In this document: positions 39,995 to 49,146 of the stretch, in pieces | Position numbering within the stretch: position 1 is the first letter of the stretch | Layout of the letters: each line of letters opens with the position of its first letter | Assembly (NCBI RefSeq): GCF_019645855.1 | Contig: NZ_CP080999.1 | Span: 4,340,001-4,404,000, forward strand | Reading direction: 5' to 3' | Origin: Mycobacterium malmoense | GTDB taxonomy: Bacteria > Actinomycetota > Actinomycetes > Mycobacteriales > Mycobacteriaceae | Length of the DNA stretch: 64,000 nt | Made by a program: the position numbers and the translations under genes | The notes under the pieces: generated by a model | Told to the model about the DNA's origin: nothing | The model's input: the letters and a program-made list of their open reading frames with translations, nothing else | Databases searched by the model: none

Positions 39995-41476
39995 CTATGG
40001 CAGCACGGTATGCATCAACATCACGTCGTATGCCGACCACAGCGACAGGTTGAAGTACAGGTCCCGACCAGACGACCAGGGATGGATCATCGGCGCGTAG
40101 ATGCCACCGGGCATCTGGAACGACGACACGAGCGGTTGCTCCGGGCTCCACGGTCCCTGAGGGGTCGGCGCAGTCCTGGCCACGACGTCGTTGCTGCCAC
40201 CGTTGGTATACAGCACCAGGTACTGCTTGAGATAGTTGTTGTATTGGGCCGACATTTCGCCCACGGGAGCCGGAAAAATCGGCGTCGCGGCCCCCGGATT
40301 GGCCGGGACCCAGCGCCCGCCATCGTCGCCATTCCAGTACTGGTACTTGGTCAAGTCCGGCAGCTGATTCGGGGTAACTCGCGACAGAAAGGCCGCACCG
40401 CCGCGCCCGGACGGAGTTCCGAACTGGTAGAGGTAGCCGTCGTTACCCTTCATGAAGGCGCCCATCTGGAAATTCTCGTTCCCCGGCGTGAACCCGGCTC
40501 CCGGGATGGCATCCGCCGAAGCCGTGCGGATACTGGTGGGGAAGATCCCCCAGTTCTGTCCGTTGTCGTTGGACCTGGCGATCGCGGAGTAGTTTGTCGT
40601 CCATTCGCCATCGCGACCCCATTGCCGGATCGACATGTAGCTCATGTACTGGGTTCTGCCGAGGGAGATCGCGGCGGTCGGAATGATTCCCGTCTCGTGC
40701 GACGCCTTGTGGATGGTGTTGACCACCTGTTTGGACAGGCCGTTTGTCCACACCGGTGAGCCCGAGTACTTGTCGTTGGGCACCCCGTCGGCCACGTGGA
40801 TTCCGTGCGACAAATCATGGTCGGAACTGCGGAACAGGACGTTGTATCGCCATTCTTGACCGTGGACCTTGCAGTAGCCGAATGTGTCACCAAAGGCCAT
40901 GAGGATCTGATGGTTGGCGGGATCGCCATTGTCCCAGGCGATTCCGAGGTCTGTCCCGGAGATACCGAAACGTTGCAGGGTCTTATTCGGACCGTTCGGT
41001 CCGGTCACCCAGTCGACGAGCGATGTCGGTGCCCCCGCGATCGAGGCGGGCGGCGGCGGTGCCGGCTGCGGCGGAACCGGTGCGGCGTTCGGCTGTAACT
41101 GAGTAGCGTTCGGGGACTGCGGGATGCCGGGCGCGGGCGGATTGGGCCCGGGCGGCGGTACTACTCCCGCCTGAGGTTGTATCGGCGCGGAGTATCGAGT
41201 ACCCGGCGATCCCGGCCTGATCAAAGAAGAGATCAGCGGACCCAGCTTGGGCAGCGGCGCGCGGTCATTCGTATTGGAGGGCCTGCGCCCGGTCGGTGGT
41301 TGGACGACGGGCTGGGGTGCGGGCATCGCTGGGGGTGCCGCGGGAGGATCCACGTTCGCTTCGGGCGCGCCGCAAGGCGTGGCGTTCGCCGACGGCGCGA
41401 GGCCGACCGCACCAATGAATGCGATAGCAGCCACCGACGCCACCGATAGCGATACGGTCCGAGGAATCGCCGACAA
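39995..41476 (-). CDS. Secreted DUF4185 protein, probable endo-D-arabinanase (GH183-like)
   Basis: 493 residues: a Sec signal peptide (about 1-32, cleavage after SANA), a long proline-rich linker (about 35-145), and a C-terminal DUF4185 domain of about 340 residues. The domain shows beta-propeller-like signatures NHQILMAFGDTFGYC, TAAISLGRTQYMSYMS, and GGIYAPMIHPWSSGRDLYFN. DUF4185 proteins of mycobacteria were recently assigned to glycoside hydrolase family GH183, cleaving D-arabinan of arabinogalactan and lipoarabinomannan. A cell-wall remodelling or turnover role outside the membrane is therefore likely. It converges on the MFS gene. Confidence 0.82.
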   Translation of the reverse strand: MSAIPRTVSLSVASVAAIAFIGAVGLAPSANATPCGAPEANVDPPAAPPAMPAPQPVVQPPTGRRPSNTNDRAPLPKLGPLISSLIRPGSPGTRYSAPIQPQAGVVPPPGPNPPAPGIPQSPNATQLQPNAAPVPPQPAPPPPASIAGAPTSLVDWVTGPNGPNKTLQRFGISGTDLGIAWDNGDPANHQILMAFGDTFGYCKVHGQEWRYNVLFRSSDHDLSHGIHVADGVPNDKYSGSPVWTNGLSKQVVNTIHKASHETGIIPTAAISLGRTQYMSYMSIRQWGRDGEWTTNYSAIARSNDNGQNWGIFPTSIRTASADAIPGAGFTPGNENFQMGAFMKGNDGYLYQFGTPSGRGGAAFLSRVTPNQLPDLTKYQYWNGDDGGRWVPANPGAATPIFPAPVGEMSAQYNNYLKQYLVLYTNGGSNDVVARTAPTPQGPWSPEQPLVSSFQMPGGIYAPMIHPWSSGRDLYFNLSLWSAYDVMLMHTVLP

Positions 41477-41984
41477 ATGTCACACCTTTCCAGGAGCAGG
41501 CCGCCGCATTGACGTCCGCAGTTGGCTCATGTGACGATAGTGATTTACGAGGCTGCTGTGACCACTGATTCGGCAATAGGTATGCATCCGAGACCGTGTC
41601 GCAATCGAGAGTTTTCACGGGAAATGCGCGCGCGGGAGCGCCGGCGCTCCCGGCCCCGCTGTTGGGCCCATAGGCCCCCCGCCCCCATCACTCGCTTGGG
41701 TCACAGGACGGTCACGTGCGGCGGTTTGCCCACCTCGTAGAAGGCTGCGGCCGGCCACGTTGGCACCCCAGGGAGCCGCTACGACTGCGTTAGCTAAGAG
41801 CCGGCATGTTTGTCCACCGCTGCCGGTGGCAATGTTTCAACAGAGGTGGGTGCGTCGGCCGGCCGGCGCACTTATCCAGGTCCCGTCGGTTCAGCCCGAG
41901 AGCCGACGGGGCCGCCCTTTTGCCTGCGCCCCGGCAACCGGACCGGCTCGCCGGATGGGCACGTCATCCAGGAGTACCGTGCCG
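41477..41984. other. Non-coding region upstream of the DUF4185 gene
   Basis: About 500 bp without a convincing gene. It contains a 20-bp perfect palindrome at 41633-41652 (CGGGAGCGCC and complement). The right end leads into the carotenoid-oxygenase remnant, so part of it may be decayed coding DNA. Confidence 0.45.
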
Positions 41985-42150
41985 CACGGCCTGGACGGCA
42001 TCTGTCTGCGCAACACCGAGAATCGGCCACACCCGGCGTTGAAGACCTATCACCCGTTCGATGGTGACGGCATGCTGGACATGGTCGGCTTCCGCGACGG
42101 AAAAGCCTTCTACCACAACCGCTTTGTGCGCACGGATGGCCGGCGTGCAA
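41985..42150 (+). pseudogene. Fragment of a carotenoid cleavage oxygenase (Rv0913c-like)
   Basis: About 55 codons read HGLDGICLRNTENRPHPALK, TYHPFDGDGMLDMVGFRDGK and NRFVRTDG. This is the conserved N-terminal block of carotenoid/lignostilbene dioxygenases, including the first iron-ligand region. Similarity stops on both sides, although the reading frame stays open by chance into the VOC gene. The synteny with M. tuberculosis, where Rv0913c lies here, supports a decayed orthologue. Confidence 0.75.
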
Positions 42151-42264
42151 ACTCCAGTAGCCCGAACGTACTTTCAGCGGCACGCATTCGGCGTGGGTGC
42201 GCGGCGCGCGGTTGCCGCGCCGGCATTCGCCGAGTCGGCGGCGAGCGCCATCGGGCCGGGTGGA

Positions 42265-42329
42265 TCGCCGAGCCTGTAATCCGGCAGCATAAGTACGAGT
42301 GGCGGTCTGCAGAATTACAGGCTCGGCGA
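42265..42329. terminator. 16-bp inverted repeat before the VOC gene
   Basis: TCGCCGAGCCTGTAAT (42265-42280) and its exact complement (42314-42329) enclose a 33-nt loop. It ends 12 bp before the start of the VOC gene and could terminate upstream transcription or act as a leader structure. Confidence 0.45.
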
Positions 42330-42341
42330 ATCGGGGTAGCA

Positions 42342-42818
42342 GTGGACAACGAAAAGCGTCATCGGACAACGCACTGGCCCGCGCGGCTGGCGTCGATCGG
42401 GGCCATCCGCTTCGCTCGCCGCTCGTCGAACTTCGAAGAAACAGTGCGGTTTTACCGTGAGCTGGTGGGGCTGCCGCTCTACGAAACGTTCGAGGCCAGC
42501 TACGGCAGCAACGGCGCCATATTCGGCCTGCCCAGTTGGAACCTGACGCTCGAAATCGTGGAGGCCGTCGACACCGTCGCCGTCGATCACCACGAACAGC
42601 TGTGCCTGTACTTTCCCGACAGGCAGGCACGGCAAGCCGCGATCGCGCGCTTTCAGGCGGCGGGGCTGGCACCCGTGGAGCAGCACCCCTACTGGGAGGC
42701 GACGGGTGCGGTCACCTATCGCGACCCCGACGGCCGCGAAGTCGTGTTCGCGCCCTTTGTGTTCGGCGTCAACGAGCCCGAGGACACGTCAGGCAGACAC
42801 GAGTTCCCGCCGGCCTGA
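42342..42818 (+). CDS. VOC (glyoxalase/bleomycin-resistance) family protein, Rv0911-like
   Basis: 158 residues with one vicinal-oxygen-chelate domain: IRFARRSSNFEETVRFYREL then GLPLYETFEASYGSNGAIFG, HHEQLCLYFPDRQARQAA, and HPYWEATGAVTYRDPDGREV. The GTG start at 42342 is taken because the open frame upstream belongs to the carotenoid-oxygenase remnant. Metal ligands cannot be assigned with confidence. It converges on the small membrane protein gene with a 4-bp gap. Substrate unknown. Confidence 0.85.
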   Translation: MDNEKRHRTTHWPARLASIGAIRFARRSSNFEETVRFYRELVGLPLYETFEASYGSNGAIFGLPSWNLTLEIVEAVDTVAVDHHEQLCLYFPDRQARQAAIARFQAAGLAPVEQHPYWEATGAVTYRDPDGREVVFAPFVFGVNEPEDTSGRHEFPPA

Positions 42819-42822
42819 AACC

Positions 42823-43248
42823 TCACCGGCCGGAAACCACCGCCGCGATCACTGCCGCAACCGAGCATGCCACGGCGCAGACGGCAGCGACGGCGCCGAC
42901 GTAGAGCCCGTATTGCGCCGACACCGGCGGGCTGACGTTGAGCCGGTAGTACCACAGTGTGAGCGCCACGATCAGCAGCGAAATGACGAGCGCGGCAACA
43001 GAAGCGAGCTTCACCGACAGGCCGCGGCCCACCATCGCCCCGGCCACCAGCAGCGTCGAGGACAGCAACACGATGAGCTGGCCCGCACCGAACCCCGGCG
43101 GCAGCTCCAGGCTGCCGTGGGTGCCTCCGATGGCGTTGGACCAGCCCCCGCCATTGACCGCCGTCGTCAGCCACGGCATCCAGGCGCTGGCCGAGATGAG
43201 CAGGGCGAAAAACGCCACCAGCCAACCAGAGCGCAGCCGGCGAGTCAT
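42823..43248 (-). CDS. Small four-helix membrane protein, Rv0912-like
   Basis: 141 residues with four predicted membrane segments (about 7-27, 55-72, 78-98, 115-138) and few charged residues. Synteny with Rv0912, next to the Rv0910/Rv0909-like pair, supports orthology. ATG 43248 is preferred; an ATG at 43314 would extend it by 22 residues and overlap the neighbouring gene. Function unknown. Confidence 0.8.
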   Translation of the reverse strand: MTRRLRSGWLVAFFALLISASAWMPWLTTAVNGGGWSNAIGGTHGSLELPPGFGAGQLIVLLSSTLLVAGAMVGRGLSVKLASVAALVISLLIVALTLWYYRLNVSPPVSAQYGLYVGAVAAVCAVACSVAAVIAAVVSGR

Positions 43249-43310
43249 GGTTGCGAGGTTAGCCGACGCGGGTCCGGGCCCGTGTGACCGAACGGCAGCG
43301 AGCCGGAAAC

Positions 43311-43781
43311 TCACCGCCGGCCACCATCTCCGTTCATCTGTGGGTCGGGGGCCGTGAACACCCTGACAAAGTTGTGCAGCGATTCATTGATGTCGCTTCG
43401 CAGCGCCGCGGCAACGATCATGCCGATCGGCCCGAACAGCGCCGGGCCGCCCAGATGTACGTCGAACCCGACGACGGAGCCCTCGTCTTTGGGCTGGATC
43501 TTGGCCATCAGCTTGACCTTGACTCCGCCGACACCGTCGCCGTTGAGTGTCATGCCTTGCGGCGGCTTGTAGTGCACGACCGTCCATCTGATCCGGTTGA
43601 GCATGCCCTTGACCTCGACGATCGATTCGATGACCGTCCCCTTCTCGATCTCGTCGGGCAACGTGCTGCGCCACACCCGGTGGATCGTCAGCCATTCCCT
43701 GTACCGAGAGAGGTCGGAGGCATGCTTCCAGGCGACCTCGGGGGGCAGGGGTACGTCGATGGATCCGGAGAGTTTCGCCAT
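43311..43781 (-). CDS. SRPBCC-fold toxin-like protein, Rv0910-like
   Basis: 156 residues of the START/SRPBCC superfamily: MAKLSGSIDVPLPPEVAWKH at the N-terminus, a typical YREWLTIHRVWR segment, and the long C-terminal helix with LRSDINESLHNFVRVF. M. tuberculosis Rv0910 has been described as the toxin of an Rv0909/Rv0910 pair. It lies 4 bp after the antitoxin-like gene on the same strand and is cotranscribed with it. How an SRPBCC fold would be toxic is unclear. Confidence 0.88.
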   Translation of the reverse strand: MAKLSGSIDVPLPPEVAWKHASDLSRYREWLTIHRVWRSTLPDEIEKGTVIESIVEVKGMLNRIRWTVVHYKPPQGMTLNGDGVGGVKVKLMAKIQPKDEGSVVGFDVHLGGPALFGPIGMIVAAALRSDINESLHNFVRVFTAPDPQMNGDGGRR

Positions 43782-43785
43782 GCGC

Positions 43786-43974
43786 TCAGTTCTGCTGGTC
43801 GCCGGGGCCAGCAGACTCAGCGGCCTTCTTCGCCTCCTCCTGCACCTTGTGGATGGTGTCGGAGTACTTGCCCTTCGTCTTGCCGTCGACGAACTCGCCG
43901 GCCTTGTCGATCGCGGTCTCGACCTTGTCGGCGTTCTGCGCCAACAGGTCTTTCGCCTTGTCCAGGAATCCCAC
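43786..43974 (-). CDS. Antitoxin-like protein, Rv0909-like
   Basis: 62 residues, mainly helical and highly charged: MGFLDKAKDLLAQNADKVET, then IDKAGEFVDGKTKGKYSDTI. This matches the Rv0909 family of short antitoxin-like proteins found next to SRPBCC toxins. AAGGGGG precedes the ATG. It is first in a two-gene unit with the SRPBCC gene, 43 bp after the ctpE stop on the same strand. Confidence 0.88.
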   Translation of the reverse strand: MGFLDKAKDLLAQNADKVETAIDKAGEFVDGKTKGKYSDTIHKVQEEAKKAAESAGPGDQQN

Positions 43975-44017
43975 GCGCCAGCCCCCTTCCCGCAGATGTT
44001 GCTTTGCTGGTCAAAGC

Positions 44018-46417
44018 CTAACTTGTCGGTGCCCACAACCGCGGCCGGACGCCCAGCATCTTGGCCCGGATCCACCAGGTTGCCTCGATCGCCGCGGCCC
44101 CCGCCACACCGATCCCCAGCGCGGTCGAGGTCACCACCATATTCGACGGGTCGAGCAGGAACTTCTGCTGGGCCAGCGGGATGCTGAAGATCACCACGTA
44201 GGCCAGGCCGGAGGCAACCACCAGCGCCACCCGCCACCACTGGTAGGGGCGCGCCACCACCGCGAGCACCCATAGCGCGGTCACCAGCAACGTGATCAGC
44301 GCAGCGGTCGACGCCTGATCCTGTTGCTGGAACGTGGCGTGGCGGCCGTGGTAGGCCACCAGGTAGGAGACGAACGTGGCGACACCGGCGACAAGTCCGG
44401 ACGGCAGCGCCGAGGTCAGCACCCGCCGCACGAAGCCCGGGTGGGCGCGTTCGTTGTTGGGTGCCAGCGACAGGATGAACGACGGAATACCGATGGTGAA
44501 CCACGCCGCGATCGTGACGTGGATCGGCTGGAACGGATACAGCAGCGGGTCGGCCTTGAGCGGTTTGGCAAACAGGCATTCGGTGCCCACAAACAGCGCG
44601 AGCAGCACCGAGTACACCGTCTTGGTCAAGAACAGGTTGGCGACCCGCTCGATGTTTCCGATCACCCGCCGGCCCTCGCCGACGACATACGGTAGCGTGG
44701 CAAACCTGTTGTCCAGCAACACGATTTGCGCCACCGCGCGCGACGCCGGGCTGCCCGCGCCCATCGCGACACCGATGTCGGCGTCCTTGAGGGCCAGCAC
44801 GTCGTTGACGCCGTCGCCGGTCATCGCGACGGTGTGGCCGTGCGATTGCAGGGCGTGCACGATGGCGCGCTTCTGTTCGGGCCGCACCCGGCCGAAGGTG
44901 GTGTGGCAGTCCAGCGCGTCGGCCAGTTCGGCTGGGTCGGTGGGGAGTTGACGCGCATCCATCGTCTCGCCGCGCAGTCCGAGCTTGCCGGCGATGGCGC
45001 CGACCGAGACCGCGTTGTCGCCGGAGATCACCTTGACCGAAACGCCCTGGGTAGCAAAATAATCCAGTGTGTCGCGGGCGTCGGGACGGACTTTCTGCTC
45101 GAGTACTACCAGGGCGATGGGGGTGACCCGGCCCGGTGCGTCCGGGCGATCCACGGCCACCTCGCCGCGACCCAACAGCAGCACCCGCAGCCCTTGGGCC
45201 CCGATCCGCTCGGCCCGTTCGGCGACCGCCGATGCCGGGTCGAGCAGCACGTCCGGCGCGCCGATCACCCAGTCGCCGTGATCGCGGTAGGACACGCCGC
45301 TCCACTTGGTGGCCGACTTGAAAGGCGCGGTGGCGGTGGCGATCCAGCCGGGCGGCTGGTCGTAGGTGTCGGCGATCGCCTGCATGCTGGCGTTGGGCCG
45401 CGCGTCGGCCGTGGCCAGCGCCGCCAGCACGTCGGCGACGGTTTCGGACTGCGCGGCCCGCGCCCCGACCTCGAAGACGTCGGCAACCCGCATGCCGTTT
45501 TCGGTCAGGGTGCCGGTCTTGTCGACGCAAACCACGTCGACCCGGGCCAATCCCTCGATCGCGGGCAGCTCCTGGACCAGGCATTGGCGTTGACCGAGCC
45601 GGATGACCCCGACCGCGAACGCGATCGACGTCAACAGCACCAGGCCTTCGGGCACCATGGGCACCAGCGCCCCGACCATCCGCAGCACGGACTGCCGCCA
45701 GCCGGCGTGCGTGGTGAACAACTGGGTGTAGATCGTCAGCAGACCGGCCGGCACCAATAGATAGGTGATGAACTGCAGAATGCGGTTAATACCATGGCGC
45801 AGTTCGGATTTGACCAGGGTGAACTTGCTGGCCTCCTCGGCGAGCTTGGCCGCGTACGCGTCCGGGCCGACCTTGGTGGCGCGGTAGGCGCCGGTGCCGG
45901 CGACGACGAAGCTGCCCGACATCACCGCGTCGCCGGGGGCCTTGGCGATCAGGTCCGCCTCGCCGGTCAGCAGCGATTCGTCGATCTCCAAGTTCTCTTC
46001 CTCGAGGATCTCGCCGTCGACGACGACCTGATCCCCCGGGCCGAGCTCGATGACGTCGTCGAGCACCACCTCGCTGGGCATCAGCGTTCGAGTCCCGGAT
46101 CGCCTGCGCACCAACGGTTTCGCCTGCCCGACGATCGCCAGCTTGTCGAGCGTCTGCTTGGCCCGGATCTCCTGGACCATGCCGATGACGCTGTTGGCGA
46201 CGATGAGCAGCCCGAACAGCCCATTGATCACCGAGCCCGTCGCCAACACAATGATCAGCAGCACGCCCAGGATCGCGTTGATCCGGGTGAAGACGTTGGC
46301 CCGAACGATCTCCGCGATGCTGCGCGCGGCGCGCTGCGGAACGGCGTTGCTCTTGCCCTCGGTTACCCGCCGCGCCACCTCCGCATCGGTCAGGCCTAGC
46401 GTGTTAGCGACGGTCAT
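44018..46417 (-). CDS. ctpE: P-type ATPase CtpE (Ca2+ transporter)
   Basis: Cytoplasmic-membrane P-type ATPase of 799 residues; its mycobacterial orthologue is implicated in calcium uptake. Catalytic motifs are complete: actuator SLLTGEADLI (TGE), phosphorylation site VVCVDKTGTLTENGM, and the hinge TGDGVNDVLALKDADIGVAMG. About ten membrane helices are present, four before the catalytic core and six after, with PMVPEG in helix 4. ATG 46417 overlaps the upstream beta-lactamase-like stop (ATGA). The open frame is longer upstream but encodes nothing family-like. Part of a same-strand run from echA6. Confidence 0.96.
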   Translation of the reverse strand: MTVANTLGLTDAEVARRVTEGKSNAVPQRAARSIAEIVRANVFTRINAILGVLLIIVLATGSVINGLFGLLIVANSVIGMVQEIRAKQTLDKLAIVGQAKPLVRRRSGTRTLMPSEVVLDDVIELGPGDQVVVDGEILEEENLEIDESLLTGEADLIAKAPGDAVMSGSFVVAGTGAYRATKVGPDAYAAKLAEEASKFTLVKSELRHGINRILQFITYLLVPAGLLTIYTQLFTTHAGWRQSVLRMVGALVPMVPEGLVLLTSIAFAVGVIRLGQRQCLVQELPAIEGLARVDVVCVDKTGTLTENGMRVADVFEVGARAAQSETVADVLAALATADARPNASMQAIADTYDQPPGWIATATAPFKSATKWSGVSYRDHGDWVIGAPDVLLDPASAVAERAERIGAQGLRVLLLGRGEVAVDRPDAPGRVTPIALVVLEQKVRPDARDTLDYFATQGVSVKVISGDNAVSVGAIAGKLGLRGETMDARQLPTDPAELADALDCHTTFGRVRPEQKRAIVHALQSHGHTVAMTGDGVNDVLALKDADIGVAMGAGSPASRAVAQIVLLDNRFATLPYVVGEGRRVIGNIERVANLFLTKTVYSVLLALFVGTECLFAKPLKADPLLYPFQPIHVTIAAWFTIGIPSFILSLAPNNERAHPGFVRRVLTSALPSGLVAGVATFVSYLVAYHGRHATFQQQDQASTAALITLLVTALWVLAVVARPYQWWRVALVVASGLAYVVIFSIPLAQQKFLLDPSNMVVTSTALGIGVAGAAAIEATWWIRAKMLGVRPRLWAPTS

Positions 46418-48006
46418 CGGGTGAAGGTTCCCAGCTTGTCCGAATCGAAGTACTCCAGATTCAGCGTGGCGCGGGGGAACCCGGCGAAGACGGCCTTGGA
46501 AATCGTCCCAGGCGGGGCGTTTTCGTTCGTCAGCGGGAATGTGAAGGTATTGCCGTCCCAGTGCATCAGGGCGAAGGTCTGGTTTTTCGGCCCGAGCGAG
46601 AGCTGCAGCGCACCATCGCGTTCGGTTACGACGGCCGGACCCCAGTAGTCGTTGGCGTATACGCCGGCGTAGTCGCGCGGCGGTCTGGCCGGTGTGGGGT
46701 TGGCCGGGGGCTGCTTGCCGACGAGCGAGCCTTCCGGGTTGTTCATCCAGCCGATCGCCTGCCTGTACAGGCTGGCCCAGTCTTCGCGAATCTGGCCGTA
46801 CTGCACCAAATCCATGAATTCGGCGGTCAGCGTCTCGGGCACACCGATGGGCGCGGCATTGGTCAGTGCGATGATGGCCAGGTCCTCGGACGGCATCACC
46901 ACAAAGTTGGTCGCCGCCCCCAAAGAGAAAGCGCCGGAATGACTGTATTCGGTGCGCCCCGACGACGTCACCGACACGTTGAACCCGTAGCCATAGAAGC
47001 CAGAACGCGCCTTCGGCGTGGTCGCGGGCGCCGAGACGACCTGCGCGGTGGTGGCGGCCAGCAGGGCTTCCGGCGACACGATCCGCTGGCCGCCGTAACT
47101 TCCATTGCCCAGCAGCATGATTAGCCAGTGCGCCATGTCGTTGACCGACGAGCTCACGCCGCCCGCGGGCGTCTGTGTATCGGGATCGCGTTGGAAGCGC
47201 GGCTCCCATTTGTCTCCGACCCTGACGTGGTTGACGGCGCGGTCGGGCCTGGCCATGAAATCGGCGAACCGCGAACTGGTCGACGCCATTCTCAGCGGGC
47301 GGTAGAGCACCTCGTCGGACAGGTCGGCCCACGGTTTGCCCGCGGCGGCGGCCACCGCCTCGGCCGCGGCGGTCACGCCGAAGTTGGTGTAGGCGTAGCT
47401 GATTCGAAAGGGCGACAGCGGCAGGTACTTCAGCCGTTCGAGCGACTGGCGGCGGTCGTAGCCCAGATCCTCCAGCTTGTCACCGGCATGGTCGGGCAGC
47501 CCGGAACGATGCGAATACAGGTCGGCAATGCTCACATGGCCGGTGACGTAGGGATCCTCCAGCGCGAACCACGGCAGCTTGGACACCACCGGCGTGTCCC
47601 AGGTGACGACGTTGTCGCCGACCTCGTGCGCGACCACCGTCGCGCCGACCGATTTCGACACCGAGGCCAGTTGGAAGACGGTGTCGGCGTTGACCTTGTT
47701 GTCCTGGCCGTCGCCCTTGCTCGTGTCTTTGATGCCGAAGCCCTTGGCATATACCGTCTTTCCGCCGCGGACGACGGCGACGGCCATTCCCGGGATGCCG
47801 GTGGCCTTCATCAGGTTGCCGATCAGGCCGTCGACCTTGGAGATGGCATCGTCGATGCGACCCGGGGGAATGTCCACGCCCGAAACCTCGTTGGGCGGTG
47901 CGTTAGACAGTGCGGACGGCGGGCCGGATACCGGTTGCGCCGGCCCGCATCCCGTCGACGCAAGCAAGGCCAGCACGACGGCGGCCGTTGCGGCGCGTTT
48001 CGTCAT
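46414..48006 (-). CDS. Serine beta-lactamase-like lipoprotein, Rv0907-like
   Basis: 530-residue serine hydrolase of the class C beta-lactamase/esterase (PBP4-like) superfamily. The N-terminus is a lipoprotein signal with lipobox-like LLASTGCG, so the enzyme is membrane-anchored outside. Catalytic motifs: SxxK as ASVSKSVGATV and YxN as SYAYTNFG; the third motif is probably HSGAFSLGA. A C-terminal lipocalin-like extension (about 410-530) is typical of the subfamily. It overlaps ctpE by 4 bp. The natural substrate is unknown: peptidoglycan peptide or ester. Confidence 0.92.
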   Translation of the reverse strand: MTKRAATAAVVLALLASTGCGPAQPVSGPPSALSNAPPNEVSGVDIPPGRIDDAISKVDGLIGNLMKATGIPGMAVAVVRGGKTVYAKGFGIKDTSKGDGQDNKVNADTVFQLASVSKSVGATVVAHEVGDNVVTWDTPVVSKLPWFALEDPYVTGHVSIADLYSHRSGLPDHAGDKLEDLGYDRRQSLERLKYLPLSPFRISYAYTNFGVTAAAEAVAAAAGKPWADLSDEVLYRPLRMASTSSRFADFMARPDRAVNHVRVGDKWEPRFQRDPDTQTPAGGVSSSVNDMAHWLIMLLGNGSYGGQRIVSPEALLAATTAQVVSAPATTPKARSGFYGYGFNVSVTSSGRTEYSHSGAFSLGAATNFVVMPSEDLAIIALTNAAPIGVPETLTAEFMDLVQYGQIREDWASLYRQAIGWMNNPEGSLVGKQPPANPTPARPPRDYAGVYANDYWGPAVVTERDGALQLSLGPKNQTFALMHWDGNTFTFPLTNENAPPGTISKAVFAGFPRATLNLEYFDSDKLGTFTR

Positions 48007-48025
48007 GGCGGAACTCTAGCGTGGT

Positions 48026-49141
48026 TTAGAGCCGCCACCACGGGTTGAATCGCGGGGGCGCGGCGGGTTCGACGCGTTGACCGGGCGCGGGCACCGCCAC
48101 ATTCACATGAGCCGGCGTCGCGGCCGCGAGCAGGCGCTCGACCGGTTCCGCCCACGGGTGCGGGGCCAGCCGGAAGGTGCCCCAATGGATGGGCACCAGC
48201 AGTCCCGACCCCGAGTCGGTGATATCCAGGTGCGCCCGAACCGCCTCCTCGGGGTTCATGTGGATGTCGGGCCAGGCCGTGTTGTAGGCGCCGATGGGCA
48301 GCAGGGTCAGGTCGAACGGTCCGTGGTCGGCGCCGATCTGCGTGAAGCTCTTGGTGTAGCCGGTGTCGCCGCCGAAATACACGCGGCGGCTCGGGCCAAG
48401 GAAGACCCACGATGCCCACAGCGTGGTGTTCCGGCCCAGGAAGCGTCCCGAAAAGTGCCGTGCCGGCACGCAAATCAGGGTGAGCTCGTCGACTTGAGCG
48501 CTCTGATGCCAGTCAAGCTCGACGATGCGGCGCTCGGGGATGCCCCACGCGCGCAGGTGGGCACCGACTCCCAGCGGCACGACGAACGGGGCCCGCTGGG
48601 TGCGGGCCAGCGCGAGGACGGTGTCGACGTCGAGGTGGTCGTAATGGTCGTGGCTGATCACCACGGCATCGACGGCGGGCAGCCCGTCCAGTTGCACCGG
48701 CGGCGGATGCAGCCGCCGCGGTCCGACGACGTCCGACGGTGAGCATCGGTTACTCCACACCGGATCGGTGAGCACGCGGTAGCCGTCGATTTCCAGCAGC
48801 GCCGTCGAGTGACCGAACCAGCTGACGGCGAGCCGGCTGGGGTCACGCTCGACGATCTCCGGCGCGGCCAACGGGATCGGCGCCGCCGGCCGGCCGCTGC
48901 CGCGTCCACCCACGAATTCCCACGCGATCAGCCGCAGTTGCTCGCGGTCCATGTTGAACGTGGCCGGGTCGAGGTTGACGAACTTGCCGTCGGAGTAGTT
49001 CGGCGATTTCTGCGCCACCGCTCGGATCGAAGCGGGATCGGCGCCCAGCGCTGCCGGCGCGCCATGCAGCGCGCGCAACGCCCATCCACCGGCCGCCAGC
49101 GAGGCCGTGCCGGCGGCCAGCCGCAGCGCCCCCCGCAGCAT
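48026..49141 (-). CDS. Metallo-beta-lactamase-fold hydrolase, Rv0906-like (NAPE-PLD type)
   Basis: 371 residues with an N-terminal hydrophobic segment followed by a metallo-beta-lactamase domain related to NAPE-hydrolysing phospholipase D. The dinuclear metal site is visible: VVISHDHYDHLD (HxHxDH), the later histidine in VPARHFSGR, the aspartate in YFGGDTGYTKSF, and LVPIHWGTF. ATG 49141 gives a length equal to the 372-residue M. tuberculosis protein; the upstream frame extension is inside echA6. It lies 5 bp after echA6 and before the beta-lactamase-like gene, all same strand. Lipid or drug hydrolase activity is possible. Confidence 0.92.
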   Translation of the reverse strand: MLRGALRLAAGTASLAAGGWALRALHGAPAALGADPASIRAVAQKSPNYSDGKFVNLDPATFNMDREQLRLIAWEFVGGRGSGRPAAPIPLAAPEIVERDPSRLAVSWFGHSTALLEIDGYRVLTDPVWSNRCSPSDVVGPRRLHPPPVQLDGLPAVDAVVISHDHYDHLDVDTVLALARTQRAPFVVPLGVGAHLRAWGIPERRIVELDWHQSAQVDELTLICVPARHFSGRFLGRNTTLWASWVFLGPSRRVYFGGDTGYTKSFTQIGADHGPFDLTLLPIGAYNTAWPDIHMNPEEAVRAHLDITDSGSGLLVPIHWGTFRLAPHPWAEPVERLLAAATPAHVNVAVPAPGQRVEPAAPPRFNPWWRL

Positions 49142-49146
49142 GCTTG

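Noticed and set aside
35949..41994. Integrated prophage or complete genomic island at tRNA-Arg
   Set aside because: No integrase, no phage genes and no duplicated tRNA 3' end were found; only an accessory region is claimed.
42342..42818. Carotenoid-oxygenase/VOC fusion protein
   Set aside because: The frame is open by chance; the oxygenase block is a small remnant and the VOC domain has its own GTG start and leader hairpin.
46418..47332. Long N-terminal extension of ctpE
   Set aside because: The extension overlaps the beta-lactamase-like gene and has no P-type ATPase similarity; the family start is ATG 46417.
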